Counted from the stretch's first letter, positions 31,904 through 44,823 are shown. The stretch is 64,000 nucleotides of DNA from Omphalotus guepiniiformis (GCA_028554645.1 JAQOOI010000076.1:1364001-1428000); one strand, 5' to 3'. Numbers and translations: made by a program. The notes: generated from the letters alone by a model not told the origin.

Positions 31904-34900
31904 CTACCTAGGCGCCGAAGCCGGCCAAGGAATTCCTCCCTCTGGTATCAACTTGAGTGGCGTCCTCAAAAAGTCTGCAGTGTTCTGATACACCGTGTTT
32001 CCCCACCAATTAACATTGATCGAGCCTCCTTTCGGAAACTACCCAACACCATGTCAGATTGAATCAAAGAAAAAAACACTACGAATTAACACCCACCTGC
32101 AACGTAAAGAAAATAAAAATCAAACTCAACACAGTTCCGCAATCGAATCCTGCGCTAGTGACATAATTGAACTTTGCCCACCACGCAAAGTTCTTCTTCC
32201 TAATGAGATATTGGAAGACAAAGCCCATAGCGAACCATGAAGAGTAGTTTATCCCCGTAGCGGGAGGAATTGCAGAAACACCGTTGAGGATAACGGGCGT
32301 CGAGACATATTTGATCCATGAATTGGGATATCGCCGTTGGTAGAACCAGAAGGGGATGGGCAAGACAGCACCAATTATGATAGCGTACAGATGAGGATGG
32401 TAAATTGATCCTGTACCGAACTGGCGAGTAGGGCCGATTAATCCCCTACGGAAACAAACATATTGTCAGATACAGACACCAACTTCAGCAGGTACGACTC
32501 ACCAAACAGCACTGGCAGTGAAGAACACTTGGTTATGCGGACAAGTCAACTGACTCCTCTGGTTAGGGTGACATATATCCGGCACGTTATCAAATATCCA
32601 CTGCTTGACTCCAACTTGAACGAACGCCGCTAGCGTCGTGCTGATCAACTGTACCAAAAACGTTGCGCGCGGTGGTACCTTCACATAGTGACCCAACTTG
32701 AGATCTTGTACAAAGGACGTCGCTTCACTCAAAGTCTGCACGGAGTAGGATTTGAACACCATGTTTGCAAGTGGGTTACCCGGGAGGAGGGTGCCGGGGA
32801 TGATTTGCGCTAAAATGTTTAACGTTATCTATCCCATCGCATTAGTAACAAGTTGAGGAAAGAAAGGACGACAACAATACTTATCCCTTGCCCAGTCATC
32901 GCATAGATAAATCCACTCGGCAGTACATAGATACACGGCAGCAGAACCGCTAGCAGAAGAGCCCAGACCGGTACTTCCGAATGCCATACTTCAACCGCTA
33001 CAACTGCACACGAGAAGAACACCACGACCGCAATAGCATACCACCAGTCCGGTACCTCGGGATACGCGCGCATGAGCTTCGCATGAATATCATCCGACTC
33101 GACGCGGATACGCTTAACACCCCGAACAAGGTTCCGGCCATGGTAGAGTAGAGTATGTGTAATGACGCATGTGGAGAGCGCGAATGCAATGAGGTAACAT
33201 ACGGCGTACGTTGCTGGGAGGTATAGTGGCGAGTAATTGTCATAGGCTGTATTGTTGAACGTGTCGGACGGCGTAAGTACTTTTGATACGTCGTAGATGT
33301 TGCCGTAGCGGTCAAAGGGATCGTTGCCGGAGATGGGAAAGTACGCCAAGTCCCACGTCTAAAAACAGGGAGGAAGGAGGTGGTTAGTAGGGTGACGTGT
33401 GATCAGTTCAGGGCACACCCACGTGTTTGTATAATACAGTATCGGGGTAAGTATCCAAAAGAACAAGACAAAGCCGCCAAAAATATGGACCTGAGCCCAC
33501 CAAGGTACCATCAACGGGGACCCAATCCAAGATATCTGAGTCCAGTCAAATGTCAACACGCTCATCCCTAAGCCGGAATAGACCCCAAACAGTTGGTTGA
33601 CAGGCACATTGTCCGGCGCAGCCCAACAGATAAAGCTAAACACGGACAACGCCTCGAACAGGAACCCTGGTAAGAAGAAAAAGCAGAACGTGCCCGCAGT
33701 GAGCATCATGAAAAACCTGTATCTTGTCAAGGGCCTGCGACGTCTGCCCGCAGTCGGCGTGGGGGAACGATTGAACATCCTGAGCTTTGTGAACCATTTT
33801 GGTGAAGCGGTGGTGATCGCGGTAGTATTAAGATTGGGAGTGGTGGGATCCCCACCATTCGCAGCACTGATTTCGCTGGCCTCTTCCTCTGCCTCCTCTT
33901 CAGCGTGGAGGGTATTGAGAAGAGTGCAAGCAACAAGATTTTGGGGCCAGACCATGGAGGCGGGCCATACGAGGAAGCGTCTGCAAATACCAGCAAGGCC
34001 AAAACCTGTGAGCTGGGTGGCTAGGACGAGTACAAGAGAAAACCAGTAGCCCCATGTTTTCTGGTAATAGAGCTCTGAAACAACGATGGCGTTGATGGCG
34101 TATGGATTTGATACCGCTACGTTGGCCATGATAAAGACGAGAGCATGCTCCTTGATGTTCCATGGGCCAGGATTGAGAGAAAAGGTGAAAGATGTAGGAG
34201 TGGAGGCAAAAAAGGAGAGAACGCGGGAGTATTTGGATGGGTTGACAGATGGCTGAGGTGGATTTATGGGAAGGCGAGGGAGAGGAATGCGATAGGTTGT
34301 TATAGGTAGAGTAAATGAGAGGAATTTTCCAAGAGGGTAGGAAAGTAACAGGAGCGCATTAGGCACTACGGCGGGTGCAGGGGAACGAAAGTTGAAAAAT
34401 ACGTTGAGGGCTGAGCTGATTAGACACAGAGAGAGTCCAACAAACCACATCCTAAAAGTGAGGGCGGGCATCTCGGGGTCGTCGATGTTGGACACACTCG
34501 CACGAACTTCTGGGAAGGGTGAGTCCTCCTCCTCGATAGCGTCAAAGTCAAACTCCATCTTGATGCTGGCGGAGACACTGTCTGAAGTTGTTTCTGCAAT
34601 CGAATCTACGTCTGGCTGGACACTAGCAGACTTTGCAGAAGCAGAGACGGCACCTGCACTAGCGGTGTGAGCAGGGGTAGGCTGGAGGGAAACACGAACA
34701 CTGGGAGAAGGTGGGGTAGCATGATGATAATCTTGGGGGTATCTCGCATGGGGATCAAATGCTGGAGGCGGATAGACGGGGTATTCTTGGTCTGCTGTAG
34801 TTGGGGGAGCGAAAGCAAAGACATCGCCGTCGTCGCTGGACTCGTCGTCGTCGTCTTCATCGTCGTCTTGGATGTAATCTGGTTGATAGCCCCAAGGATG

Positions 34901-34936
34901 ACCAGCAGACGTAGTAGGTCGCCGTAGTCTGTCCAT
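31904..34936 (-). CDS. OPT-family oligopeptide transporter
   Basis: A proton-coupled importer of small peptides, or of metal or siderophore-like conjugates in some subfamilies. The N-terminal 150 residues are cytosolic, acidic and proline-rich. The first membrane region begins MPALTFRMWFVGLSLC. Other OPT hallmarks are NPGPWNIKEHALVFIMANV (the NPG motif of the family), GYWFSLVLVLATQLTGFGLAG, TFCFFFLPGFLFEALSVFSF, VLTFDWTQISWIGSP, LPSGFIYAMTGQG and FVQDLKLGHYVKVPPRATF. The C terminus ends GGIPWPASAPR. At least five short introns are removed; the one after NTW joins directly to TWDLAYFP. Plasma membrane location is the usual one for the family. Confidence 0.9.
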
Positions 34937-35298
34937 GGCTGCTGCGTCCGTCGTCGTCGTCGGTGGTGGTGGGTGAGAATTGAGAGAAATCCCTGTACCA
35001 CTGAGAAGGTACCATCACATGTGTGTATGTGTTTGTGTTCCTGATTATGTAACCATATGTCCACGACTTTGCTCTCGACCGACAGATAGCGGAGTGATAG
35101 CGCCAGCTTCAGGGGAAATGAACATATCGAATAGATGTGATATTCAACGTTCAAGGTATATTCAAACCTACATGCTTCTACAGATTATAACGTTCTTTTT
35201 GTTTCAGATTCAAGTATGAATTTTGCTTCCGATTTCCACAATTTCCTTTTCTCGGGCTTAGGCGCTCATGAATTAGCGCCCAAACTCTACAACTACGA
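34937..35298. other. Intergenic
   Basis: Upstream of the OPT gene and 3' flank of the HtrL-like gene. Contains a short GT-rich run (about 35015-35040). Nothing else seen. Confidence 0.4.
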
Positions 35299-36516
35299 TT
35301 ATCTCCGTTTCCCAATTGTTGCTGGAGGAGGTGACCAGTTTACCCCAAACGCTCTGCTCAACACGTCTGACATTCGCAGGACACGTGTGAGACGACAGCC
35401 TTGTCTGTCTTTCCACCAGTCCCAATGCCACGCTCTGAGCCAGAGATCTCTCATACGCGAACGACTGTTTGTGTCTGCTAGCCAAAACTGATAATAGTAC
35501 CACTCTACCCCGCAGCTACCCAAGAACGTGTTCGACAGACCCTGGTGTGCCGGTGCCTCTGGATCTCTCAACCAAACAGTGATGAACCGCGATGGGAAGA
35601 GCAAGAAGAGCGAATTGATGAGTGTCTGGTCTTTACCTACAAACAGACCACGTTTGAGATAATGGTCGTGATACGTGTAAAACGTCTCGCGCCACCACCT
35701 AATAGCGTGAGGTGTACCACCAAAGAACGAGCCTGCAACGAGATAAGGTACGTCGCCTATACGACCTTTTTGCATGCAAAACTTACCTTCGCTAAACTCG
35801 TTATCCACAGGTCCCATATCTTCTGTCCACCCCTCAAAACTCGGATGTGGCTTGTCATAAATCGGAAACAAGATAACTTCATCGTTTCCTCCGAGTAACT
35901 CATTCACTCTCCCCCGGTCTGGCCACGCACTGTACACATGGGCGTCCCTAAAACTTCCTGCATCCACCCAAAACCCATACTCATGTCCTCCCGAATTCCT
36001 CATACCCTCATCGAGGAAATACGGCTTGGCATTCCACACAGCGTACAATCCAGGGGAATGAATTCTCCTCTCCCTATCTTTCCCGTGCATCTCCTTATAT
36101 GCCCCTTCAAGCCCCTTTAACGGCGGCACTTCAAATGCGCTGCCAAACGTCGTGTTGATCGTAATAGGCAGCTCACCCCGCAGCTTCCTGACTAGCCCTT
36201 CTAGCTCGGGTGTGGTGAAGAAATATATCTCGGTGGTAACGCTACCCAGGAATCGTCTCAGCCAGGACTCGTAGTCGTGCATTGAGTGTTTCGATTTGGA
36301 TAGCGCGAAGAGCGACGAAACGAGGAGGATGCCTGAGGATGAAGGCTGCGAATGCGATTCGGGTTCGCTGCCTAGCTCAGCTAGGGATTCATCTCGGGTG
36401 TCTAGGGAGTGCGTTCGGTATATCAGGAAGAGGAGGGAGGTACAGCAGAGCAAGATCACTAGAGGTATCCGCCGGGCTGAGACGAATGCGAGTCCATGTC
36501 CGAGTCCAAGAGTCAT
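35299..36516 (-). CDS. HtrL/YibB-like type II membrane protein, putative glycosyltransferase (405 aa)
   Basis: Residues about 10-33 form one hydrophobic signal anchor, so the C-terminal domain would be lumenal in the secretory pathway. Typical segments are SPGLYAVWNAKPYFLDEGMR and EYGFWVDAGSFRD (an acidic WVDAG-type motif as in nucleotide-sugar-dependent transferases), SFFGGTPHAIRWW, and KDQTLINSLFLLFPSRF. These match my memory of the HtrL_YibB family, whose activity is not established. A 54-nt stretch with GTAAGT and GCAG borders lies in frame in the middle; if spliced the protein has 387 residues. The gene otherwise has a single exon. Confidence 0.72.
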   Translation of the reverse strand: MTLGLGHGLAFVSARRIPLVILLCCTSLLFLIYRTHSLDTRDESLAELGSEPESHSQPSSSGILLVSSLFALSKSKHSMHDYESWLRRFLGSVTTEIYFFTTPELEGLVRKLRGELPITINTTFGSAFEVPPLKGLEGAYKEMHGKDRERRIHSPGLYAVWNAKPYFLDEGMRNSGGHEYGFWVDAGSFRDAHVYSAWPDRGRVNELLGGNDEVILFPIYDKPHPSFEGWTEDMGPVDNEFSEGKFCMQKGRIGDVPYLVAGSFFGGTPHAIRWWRETFYTYHDHYLKRGLFVGKDQTLINSLFLLFPSRFITVWLRDPEAPAHQGLSNTFLGSCGVEWYYYQFWLADTNSRSRMRDLWLRAWHWDWWKDRQGCRLTRVLRMSDVLSRAFGVNWSPPPATIGKRR

Positions 36517-37544
36517 TCGTCAATGCTTGGTAGCGCAATGAGAGAGTAGGTAAAGTATGATCTAAAAAGTGAAGAATAATCTTGAAGGGCCGGCACCCAG
36601 TCCGCGTGCGCAGTCTCTCTCCGCAGTGGTTTCCTTAACCATTCATGCAGTGCTGTGCTGATGCTAGCCAAACCTGAGCTAAACCTACTTCGCATGCGCG
36701 GTTAGCCAGCGGCAACGGGCGCGTTGGACTCGCTTCTCGTGGTGATATTTAGCTCCGTAGAAGCAGCGCTGGATCCCTGGTTGGTGGATACTACTTGATG
36801 TCAGTGCATCAATGGTCTAGCAGATAATATCATTGACTTTCTCCAGGCTCTCAGAGCAGTCTTATGAACGATGGGCCACCATGCGTTTACCTGAAGCTGG
36901 TACTGATGCGTTATCAATGCCGAGTATCGCATCTCCGAGTTCTAACATGTGTGACTGCTTGGCAGCGCTCAGGCCTCAGGGCCCACTGGTCCTCCTGAGT
37001 ACTGAGCACAGGTTCGCTACAAATTGAAGAAATCTCTGCGTTTCATCCTGCATACATATGTAGTGATTCCGATTTGATGAAACATATTCGTCTGGTCTGG
37101 AAATTTTAGATAACCATGATGGAACGGAAGGGAACGGACCCCTTGCGCAGTCAGATTGTAATCCCCCGAGGCCGACGGACCTCCAACGTCCAACATTAAA
37201 ATAACAAATTGATTCAATGAAAGTAGCGAGCTTCATAAGGGATGGAGCCTACAGTCGAACTCGTACTGAACACAGACACTTAGCGACCTTCATCCAATAA
37301 AAGTGGCAAACTTTCTTCATGTTTTGCATGAATGGCGGGTCCTGCATTCGTCCTTGTAGGTCTCTCGACTCGGAGCCTTTGATAAATAAATCATTTTGCG
37401 AGGTCACGGTGACGGCATTCGCTGAGTAGGCGGCTGTACGCGCTTGTACGCGTCGTGCGCGTGACCCGTGGCCAACCCAGCAACTGAGCAAGACGCACAA
37501 ACACGCTCAACGCGTTACGCGTTATACTCTTTCTCACCGCCATC
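36517..37544. promoter_or_regulatory. Divergent intergenic region HtrL-like gene / FunK1 kinase
   Basis: 1.03 kb between divergent start codons. Open frames here are short and without support. The stretch before the kinase contains repeated ACGCGT/GTACGCG-type words (37430-37520), which could be cell-cycle-box-like elements; this is only a resemblance. Confidence 0.4.
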
Positions 37545-40008
37545 ATGGGCGATAGTCCTGTCAAGTCTGTGAAGCAGGATACGCGCGAGGTACGCAGCAG
37601 AGCTACTCTAGACCGACAACTTTCTGCAAATCTAGACCAGTTCCAACGCCACCTTTTGACAGAAGTTCCCGACTCCATCCTCCAAGAAATCTCGACTCAA
37701 GTCCGAGAGAATATCCAGAATGTGAACAAAGTAATAGACGAAGCAGACGGATATCTGCAGTCGGTGAATCTGTTGAATAAGATCGTGAAGCTATTGCGTG
37801 CGTCCTTCGACCAATTTCCCCTCTATGACAACTAATGCTTGATTAGAAACGTATTATAACGAACCATACAGCGACGAAAACATTATTAGCTTCATATCAA
37901 AACCAAATAACCCCCCGCGTCATCATCCTCGTGGATATCGTGTCCGCCCTGATATTCTTGCTCTTCCGGAGCGCATCCAGAAGAGATTGCAAGCGGACCA
38001 AGACCATACACCCTCTTGGCATCACCTATGCTCCGTTGGTGAGTGGAAACCCGGAGACCACATCTCGGATGCAGAAAAAGGTCAAGAACGAGAGTACGTA
38101 GCTTGCGCCACACAGGCTCGTCCTGACAATCCAAGCGTGTTGGGGATTATCATGTGTCCCAAGAGCTATGTCTTGAGCTATGGAAGCCCTTGTGGATACG
38201 TGGTTACTGAAGAACTGTCGTACGAGGATGTAGGCCCCCTTATACGCTATGTTCATTCGTTGCACGTCCCACCCGACACCATTAACCTCGCGGATCCTCA
38301 AAGGACCATCACTCTTGATGATACAGTTGACCTGAAGGAGGCACCTCGCTGGCGGATTACGGACGCGGCATATAACCTCATCGATCGTCAATTCTCTCTG
38401 CTTTTCGTTGGATCACCTTTTTCCCGCATGACCACGGTCTTTGTAGACGCAACCGGTTGCCTGATAATCAAAGATTCATTTCCGAACGCTAAACGCCAGC
38501 GTGAAGCGGAACTTTATGACGCTCTTGGTGAAAACCCTCCCGGCTGGGTTGTACGAGAGAAACACACTTCGGAGGGTATCAGGTTTGCGCCTCTACCTCA
38601 ACTCGACTTCGGCGAAAAATCATTCACTCATCGAGAGCGACATCGGCTAATGCTTAAATCAACGGGTTGTCCTTTTGAACGTTGCAGGTCTCTTTCAGAA
38701 GCAGTTGGGGCTACGTATGATATATTGGAAGGTTAGTGAATTGTTATGATTTACCACATGCTTGTGATAGTTGAAACCTGTCTAGCAAACCGTTGGGCGA
38801 TTGTCAAACACCGTGTTCTTCACCGCGACCTTAGTCCCGGAAACATCCTCATCCGCCCTAAACCTCCATCTTCAGCGAAAGAAGGCGCCTGCTTTGTAGA
38901 GGGTATCTACCTGGGGTAAATATGATAAATTTAATTTCAGGTCTCCTTGCGCTCATGAGTGAACAGATCACTTGATTCTCCTTCACTCGCAATCTTACTT
39001 GATCTTGATAACGGTGTCAACCTCCCCCCAGCACATCTTTCGCTCAAGGAGATCCACGAGTCGAGAGGTGGCGACAGCCGTGAGTTAAAAGCTCTTACGG
39101 TGAGTTTTTCGAAACCTATCCCAAAACTTCTTCTCATGGACTATAGGGAACGCCCATGTATATCGCTCGTGGCCCCTCCAAAGGTCAGTATGATATTGAA
39201 AACATGTGGTCGCGTAGCTTCGGCGATCTTCCCCAGATACAACCACCGGAAGCTTCTGAACTCTACGTGAAAGCGTACCCTAACGACCCTTTCAGAAAGT
39301 TGCAGGGCAAAGTTGGGACATTTGATACAGATCTTTTTAAAGAATGCGAGGAAGAAGAAGACCACACCTTGCAGCTTATTCAACGGCCTTGGCATGATGC
39401 AGAGTCTGCGATGCTGGTGTTTTTGATTTTTCTCTTGCGCAGCAAACCTTCAGATGCGGCTCCAGAAACCGAAGAGCAGTTGGCACATATGCAGTGGGTG
39501 TACCGTCTTGTGAGAGACACTGCCATTGGCGCTCCCGGCGATCTTCGGAATGAGCTGCTGAAAGGAGGTGCAAGGGCCTGGAGATTGAGGTTACACGTTG
39601 GCTTACACCACTTGGCACCTTTCGTAGCACTCATGACCAGAGCATTGGATATCGACTACGAATTTCTTGTTCCCGCCGAGGGCGTCGATCGTGAAGTAGT
39701 ATTGCACGAGATTTTTCAGCGGCAATTGTTTGAGCTCTACTACAAGCTACGAAAAGAAGAGCTTCAGGATACTGTGCTTCACACTTCGTCGTTTCGACCG
39801 TTTCTCACAAACCCTGAGGCAAGGCAGGTGGTCCAGACCGTTGACCTTCCCAGTATGAGCAAGTTTAGTAGCCAGTCGAAGCGCAAAACAGGTGTGTCTT
39901 GCTCGGTTTGTCAAGAAAATTATACATTAACTAATATCCGCAGGTGACAACGTTGAAGCGCAAGACAGCGAAAGCCGGAAACGTCAACGCCCCGAGCAGC
40001 CATCCTAG
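37545..40008 (+). CDS. FunK1-type protein kinase
   Basis: FunK1 kinases are a family expanded in mushroom fungi; their substrates are unknown. The N-terminal 100 residues are helical (LDQFQRHLLTEVPDSILQEI). The kinase C-lobe has the catalytic loop VLHRDLSPGNILIR, with Ser-Pro-Gly where ordinary kinases have Lys-Pro-Glu. LLDLDNGVNL stands in place of DFG, and GTPMYIARGPS is the activation-segment end. Introns after KLL, DILE, IYLG, ALT and SKRKT all keep the frame. The gene ends with a basic tail and TAG at 40006-40008. The same frame stays open for 52 more codons after this TAG with coding-like composition, so the true C terminus may be longer. Divergent from the HtrL-like gene. Confidence 0.85.
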
Positions 40009-40455
40009 GTTTCTTCTAGTCAGAATGAAGGTCGCGCTCAGCAACCATCCTCTTCACGTTCAGAGTCACGACTGCCACGAGATGAGGAAGGCAAAACTGG
40101 CGGAAAACCTCTCAGGATCATCGATAAGATGAAGCCCAAGGGTAAACCCAAACCCAAGCAACAGTGATATTCGCGTCAGCACTGATCGATCAAGGGAGAG
40201 TTTGTTGTTCTGGAGGACTAGAGCCACGGACATTTATAGATTCATGCTATGTTGTCTTTGGATGTAACAGGATTTTGATCTAGGGATTCATCAGTTCACA
40301 ATATTTGATGTCTTAACCCAGATTATCATGACATAGAATATGATACATGTAGTATTATCACCACGCAGTCAATCCCGCATCTCGTATTAATACACTGTAT
40401 AACAATACATCTTCACAAATTGAACGAAATAAGACTCTTCGCATATCTTCTCGGT

Positions 40456-42384
40456 CTACACGTGAACCTCGACACCCCCATTAGTCGTGGTTACCTTTAC
40501 ATTTCCCTTCCCCCTGTTCCCCTCCTCCCAAAAAACTTCTCCATCCAATGCACCCTTTATCCTCCTGCTTATTCTGTTCTGCCTCCTTCTCCGTTTCCCC
40601 TCCGGATCGAGTTGGTGCTCCACATATACCACCGGCGCATCGTTCGTCGTCGAGAGCGCGTACGTCCCTTCGTATGTCGCAGGGAGGTATACCTTCGCTT
40701 CGTTGTTCGACGTCTTAGTGTTGAGATAGAGAGGAGAATGTAAGGGGAGGGAGTCGATGTAAAGGTCAACCTTGCCATTGCTCGTAGTAGTCGAAACCGT
40801 GAACTCCGGTGATTCATGTGGGTAGGAGGCAAGGAGGTTGATGTTGGATTCGATTTTACTGCAAGGTGGTCATCTTAATACGAGAAATATGTTTTGACAA
40901 TTCATGCGAACCTGTTCTTGGTGTACATGGACAACTTGCCCTTTCCTTTCGAGCTGTACAGATCGATGTCTGACTTGATTGGTGCACTAGATGTCCTTAG
41001 GTCCAATGCGCCAGAAACGTTGTAGTAGCCGGAGATAGGCCCGTCAGAGGTGTATATCTCTGCCTTTTCGGTATCTAGATACTGTCATGCCAAAAGAATG
41101 AGTTGGATACAGCACACGTCACGGCCGAATTTACCTTGATATCAATCGCACTATTCGTAGTACGTATCGAGGTATTAACGGCCTTTAAAGACTGCACATA
41201 ATATCATTCAATAATGTGCACGCACAAGCCCAAGCCCTATATTGCTCACCTCAACCATTACTTTCCCATTCGAGCCTTTCAAGTCCAATCTTCCGAACTC
41301 AACGAAATCTCGCAGAGATCCAAGGACATGAGAGAAATTTGGCAAGTCCGTCTCGAAAGCATCGATTCTCAAATGAGATTCAAACGCAGAAGGATAAGGC
41401 AACCTCACGGTGACCTCGTGAAAGACCCAGTCTTTATACGATCCGTTTGGCCTGGTCCGAGGAGACTGTTATAGCACACGAGGCAAAGAAATCGTGTCAG
41501 AATATCGAATGTTCGCGACAGAATGATACATACGAATAATCCGATCCCAACGCTTCCATCTGGACGTTCAATCAAACACGCTTGGATCTTGTCCAACAGG
41601 TCCTGCTGAGGATATATTAATTCCAGATCAACACGCGCAACGTCCGTCCCGCTAAGCCCAGAGTCAGCTACGAAGGTGACTTCGCCGCTGGATAATGCGC
41701 CGCGTGCTATGAGAAAGAGATTAGAGGAGAGAGGGAGGTCGAAGGAGGTTTGAAAGAGGTGTATGTCTGAGGACTTGAAATCAGGTATCTCTGGGATGGG
41801 GAAGCGAGAACCATGCTGAGGAGTAGAGGAAGGTCGGAATGGAACATCAACTTTCATTTCAGAGCCCTTTATGCAGCTCCGCAATGCTACATTGTTTGGC
41901 ACCTCCAGATCTTCGTCGTCCTGAGAGCGAAATGAGAGGATGAAAGGAAAATTCATCTATACGTCAGCCGCAGGAAAATTCTTAGTGAAGAAACACTTGC
42001 CATACTAACCCAGCCTGTCCTTCTCCCTCTTGACCTGTGACCGATATGTATAGCGAGACTCAAGCTACTGACAATCAGGCTGAAGACAGCCCATATCAAG
42101 AGGGCAACGCAAAAAGCTTTGCAGAATCGTCTTGCAGGCCCTTCTCGCCCTCTCCTCCTCGGCGCGACGAATGCTACCTGTGGGTGTTGGATTAGAGGCC
42201 GAGATGCAGAATCTCCGCCACTAACAGGACCTGCAGAGTGATAATTTTGTTGTGTGGCATCCGGATATACAAAGGGCGCCTGAGATTGACTTGCGCCGTA
42301 CGATGGCGGAGGTTCCTGCTGCTGAGGAAGCCGGTTAAAGTTGTCTTTGAGGGGAGATGCGGGGGTATCGTCAGGGATGATCAT
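40456..42384 (-). CDS. Membrane-anchored beta-rich protein, paralogue A (DUF7330-like)
   Basis: It starts MIIPDDTPASPL with a Pro/Gln-rich cytosolic tail (PQQQEPPPSYGASQ). One basic-flanked membrane segment follows (ARRFCKAFCVALLIWAVFSL), then an extracellular or lumenal part of alternating short strands: DFVEFGRLDLKGSNGKVMV, SIRTTNSAIDIK, EIYTSDGPISGYYNVSGALD, IESNINLLASY. This repeated 'bipartite strand' pattern resembles the fungal DUF7330 / DUF4097-type beta-solenoid, a name I give from memory. The end is GGVEVHV. It is a paralogue of the gene at 45561-47445, with an acyltransferase gene between them on the same strand. Confidence 0.72.
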
Positions 42385-42882
42385 GGTGAATATGAAGCTA
42401 GGCTTGAGGATATGTTCGAGTCATACCTGTCTTTTATAAAGAGATATCAGGTACCGAGGATAGCGTGCATGTGGAATCTAACACTGCGGCTGCGCGCGTT
42501 TGGGCACATGTTCTTGATTCTTATCAGCTCTTCCGGTCACATTGAAGTTGAAGAATACGCATATAGCCAGCTGAAGATATGTGCTCGAGGGTTTTCAAGA
42601 GACAGGGCGTAAGCGCAACATTCGAAGTCGGTTAGGTATAACGGTTACCGGTGACCATAGGTTGTTTTCATTTATCTAGCTTTGACCCGAGATACGAAAT
42701 CCGCAGACTCTCAAGTTAATGACATTCTCATCATTGTTCACATCCGCAGTTACTCTAGTTCCATATAGTGCTTGGACAGGCTGACGATACGATACAGACT
42801 CAGAGAGGTATAAACTGCTCCATCTACACAAGTATGTGCAACCAACATATCGTTCTCATCGCTGCGACAGAATGCCGAAGGT
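42385..42882. other. Intergenic
   Basis: Upstream of paralogue A and 3' flank of the acyltransferase gene. Contains a short antisense frame without support. Nothing else seen. Confidence 0.4.
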
Positions 42883-44823
42883 TTAAACTGCCCCATCTAC
42901 AAGGATGTCCAACCAATTTTTAAAGTTTTTCTTGAACAGCTCCAAGCTCTCCTGCGTGGACCACCTGCGTGCTGTCAGGAAGCAGAAGTTCAGCTGGTCT
43001 GCGTACGCCCAGCAGATCTGTGTTATAGTCGGATGAGTAGCACGAACACTGTGATACTGCTGCGTGACCGCTAATTCCTTGGACAGTGCGCCGCTGTTTG
43101 GTACAAACGGGTTCAAAATATCTAGCGCAGCGTAGTCCCCAACTGAAGAAAATATTGTCACTCGTTTATCGAATGTGCTATCGTCGTGCAAGCCGCTGTC
43201 GAGCACAAGTTGCCGGTCTACCTCACGCTGAAATATAGAATCCCAGCCCGACTGAAATCAAGGGTGCGTGGTTAGATATATGCAAAGCATGCATTTACAC
43301 GCCTCACCGGTGTAGATCTTGTTATTGAGGAACTCATCCCGACAATTTCGTCCCAAAGCACGGCACTCGAGGTCTCTCTCACTATCCTTTTTGCATCATG
43401 TTGAAACTTGACAGCTCGACGGATTTTTGTCATGTCAAATAGAGGGCTGGTACCTTCAGTGCCAAACAGCAACGCTCCATCTTCCAGCGTCTTGTAAGCA
43501 CCGGGGAACTTGTGACGCTAGACGAGCAGTCAATCCCTAGAAATTGAAAAACTTATGCACAATTTACTTACATGGTTCATGAAGTAAAAACCGAATAAAA
43601 AGTGCGTAGCTTTCTCGTAGGAACCGACGTTCTGCTCGTACAGCGCCGTGTCCATTCCTGAATTCAACGCAAGTTGCAACATGGTCTCGACTTCAGCAAG
43701 AGCATGAATAGCCATCGCTATGCTCGTGACAGTAGCCCCGTGTGCACGACCAGCCGCGCGATATCTAGTTGTCTCTTCCTTGCTCAGCACGAGATGGGTG
43801 TTGACATTGCTGAAGTCCGCAGAGGACATTTCATCGGTTTCCACGAATCCAGGCAAGAAGAGGATCTAATACACCAACCAACAAGTTCATGTGAATTGCA
43901 TCTTTATGAGAGGATGTATACGTACAACATCAGCGGGCAGTTCCTGGGGAAGCTGAGGCTCCGGTGCCTCTTCAAAGGGAAGTTCGGCTGCAATAATCAA
44001 GGCGGGAGCTAGCCGAACGGTTTCTTCGCCCCAGCTCAGCTTCAACGTTCCTGCGGCGGGAGATGCACTCAATTCCTCGAGTGTACATATCAAGACGTAC
44101 TCGGCGATCTTCATCATAGCTCGGGCATCCATGCTGTTGTGAGGACCGGCAAAGCTAATGATACCAAGAGAAATCAGAAGTAATCGCATACATAGCCGAA
44201 ATGATGAGTACAAATTATACATACCTCATATGCCACTCCCCTTCAACTTCCGAAGAAGGAAACATATGGAGCTCGATCGCATACCTCCCTTCACTCGCCA
44301 TGTACCATTTCTCTTTCACAACCAGTGCGACCTCAATCAAAGTTTTCTTCTCTTCATGCCAAATAATAGTCTTTGTCGCCCAAGATTCCGCATCGGCATA
44401 CTCATTAGGGACCTGATACTCATACCAATACTGTCCATCTCGAAAGACTGACGTGCATGCGATAGCAGGAGCGAGGTGCCTAGCTCTGATCCAAGCTCTC
44501 TGTATGGGCTGCAACAGCTCTTCGCGAGCCCGGACAGGCGTGAAGTGTAAGGTAACGGTCCCGCAGTAATAGGTGAAGCCGTTCCCTTTGTCTCTGGACA
44601 ATTCATTTCTGGTCTTAGCAAGCCAATTCTGTTATCGAACGAGAAAGGATAAGAACTTACACTAACCAAGCTACTTGTGCTTCTTGTCCAAACAACTATC
44701 ATTAGTGTAGAGAGCGTTCAGTTGTATGTTCTCGACGAGTAACAATTGCTAGCACACCTTTCTTTTCCACAGTCTTCCATCCGCACTTGTGAATTTGAGC
44801 TCATCCGCCTTCAGAACAGTCAT
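42883..44823 (-). CDS. HxxxD-type acyltransferase (alcohol acetyltransferase / condensation-like fold)
   Basis: The protein has the layout of chloramphenicol-acetyltransferase-like enzymes that move an acyl group from CoA to an alcohol or amine. The catalytic motif is FAGPHNSMDARAMMK (HxxxD), created by a splice junction, preceded by two beta-rich segments (FTYYCGTVTLHF; YAIELHMFPSS). The C-terminal half has RYRAAGRAHGATVTSIAMAI and the conserved-looking TQICWAYADQLNFCF. About seven exons join in frame. The DFGWG-type second motif of BAHD enzymes is not evident, so this is closer to the fungal Tri3-like group; the substrate is unknown. It sits between two paralogous membrane proteins on the same strand. 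Confidence 0.65.

Noticed and set aside
33597..34049. 150-aa plus-strand frame opposite the OPT transporter
   Set aside because: Antisense to strongly conserved transporter sequence on the minus strand.
34980..35219. GT-rich run considered as a regulatory or CRISPR-like repeat
   Set aside because: Only a short microsatellite-like stretch; no spaced repeats. No CRISPR array is expected or seen in this eukaryotic window.
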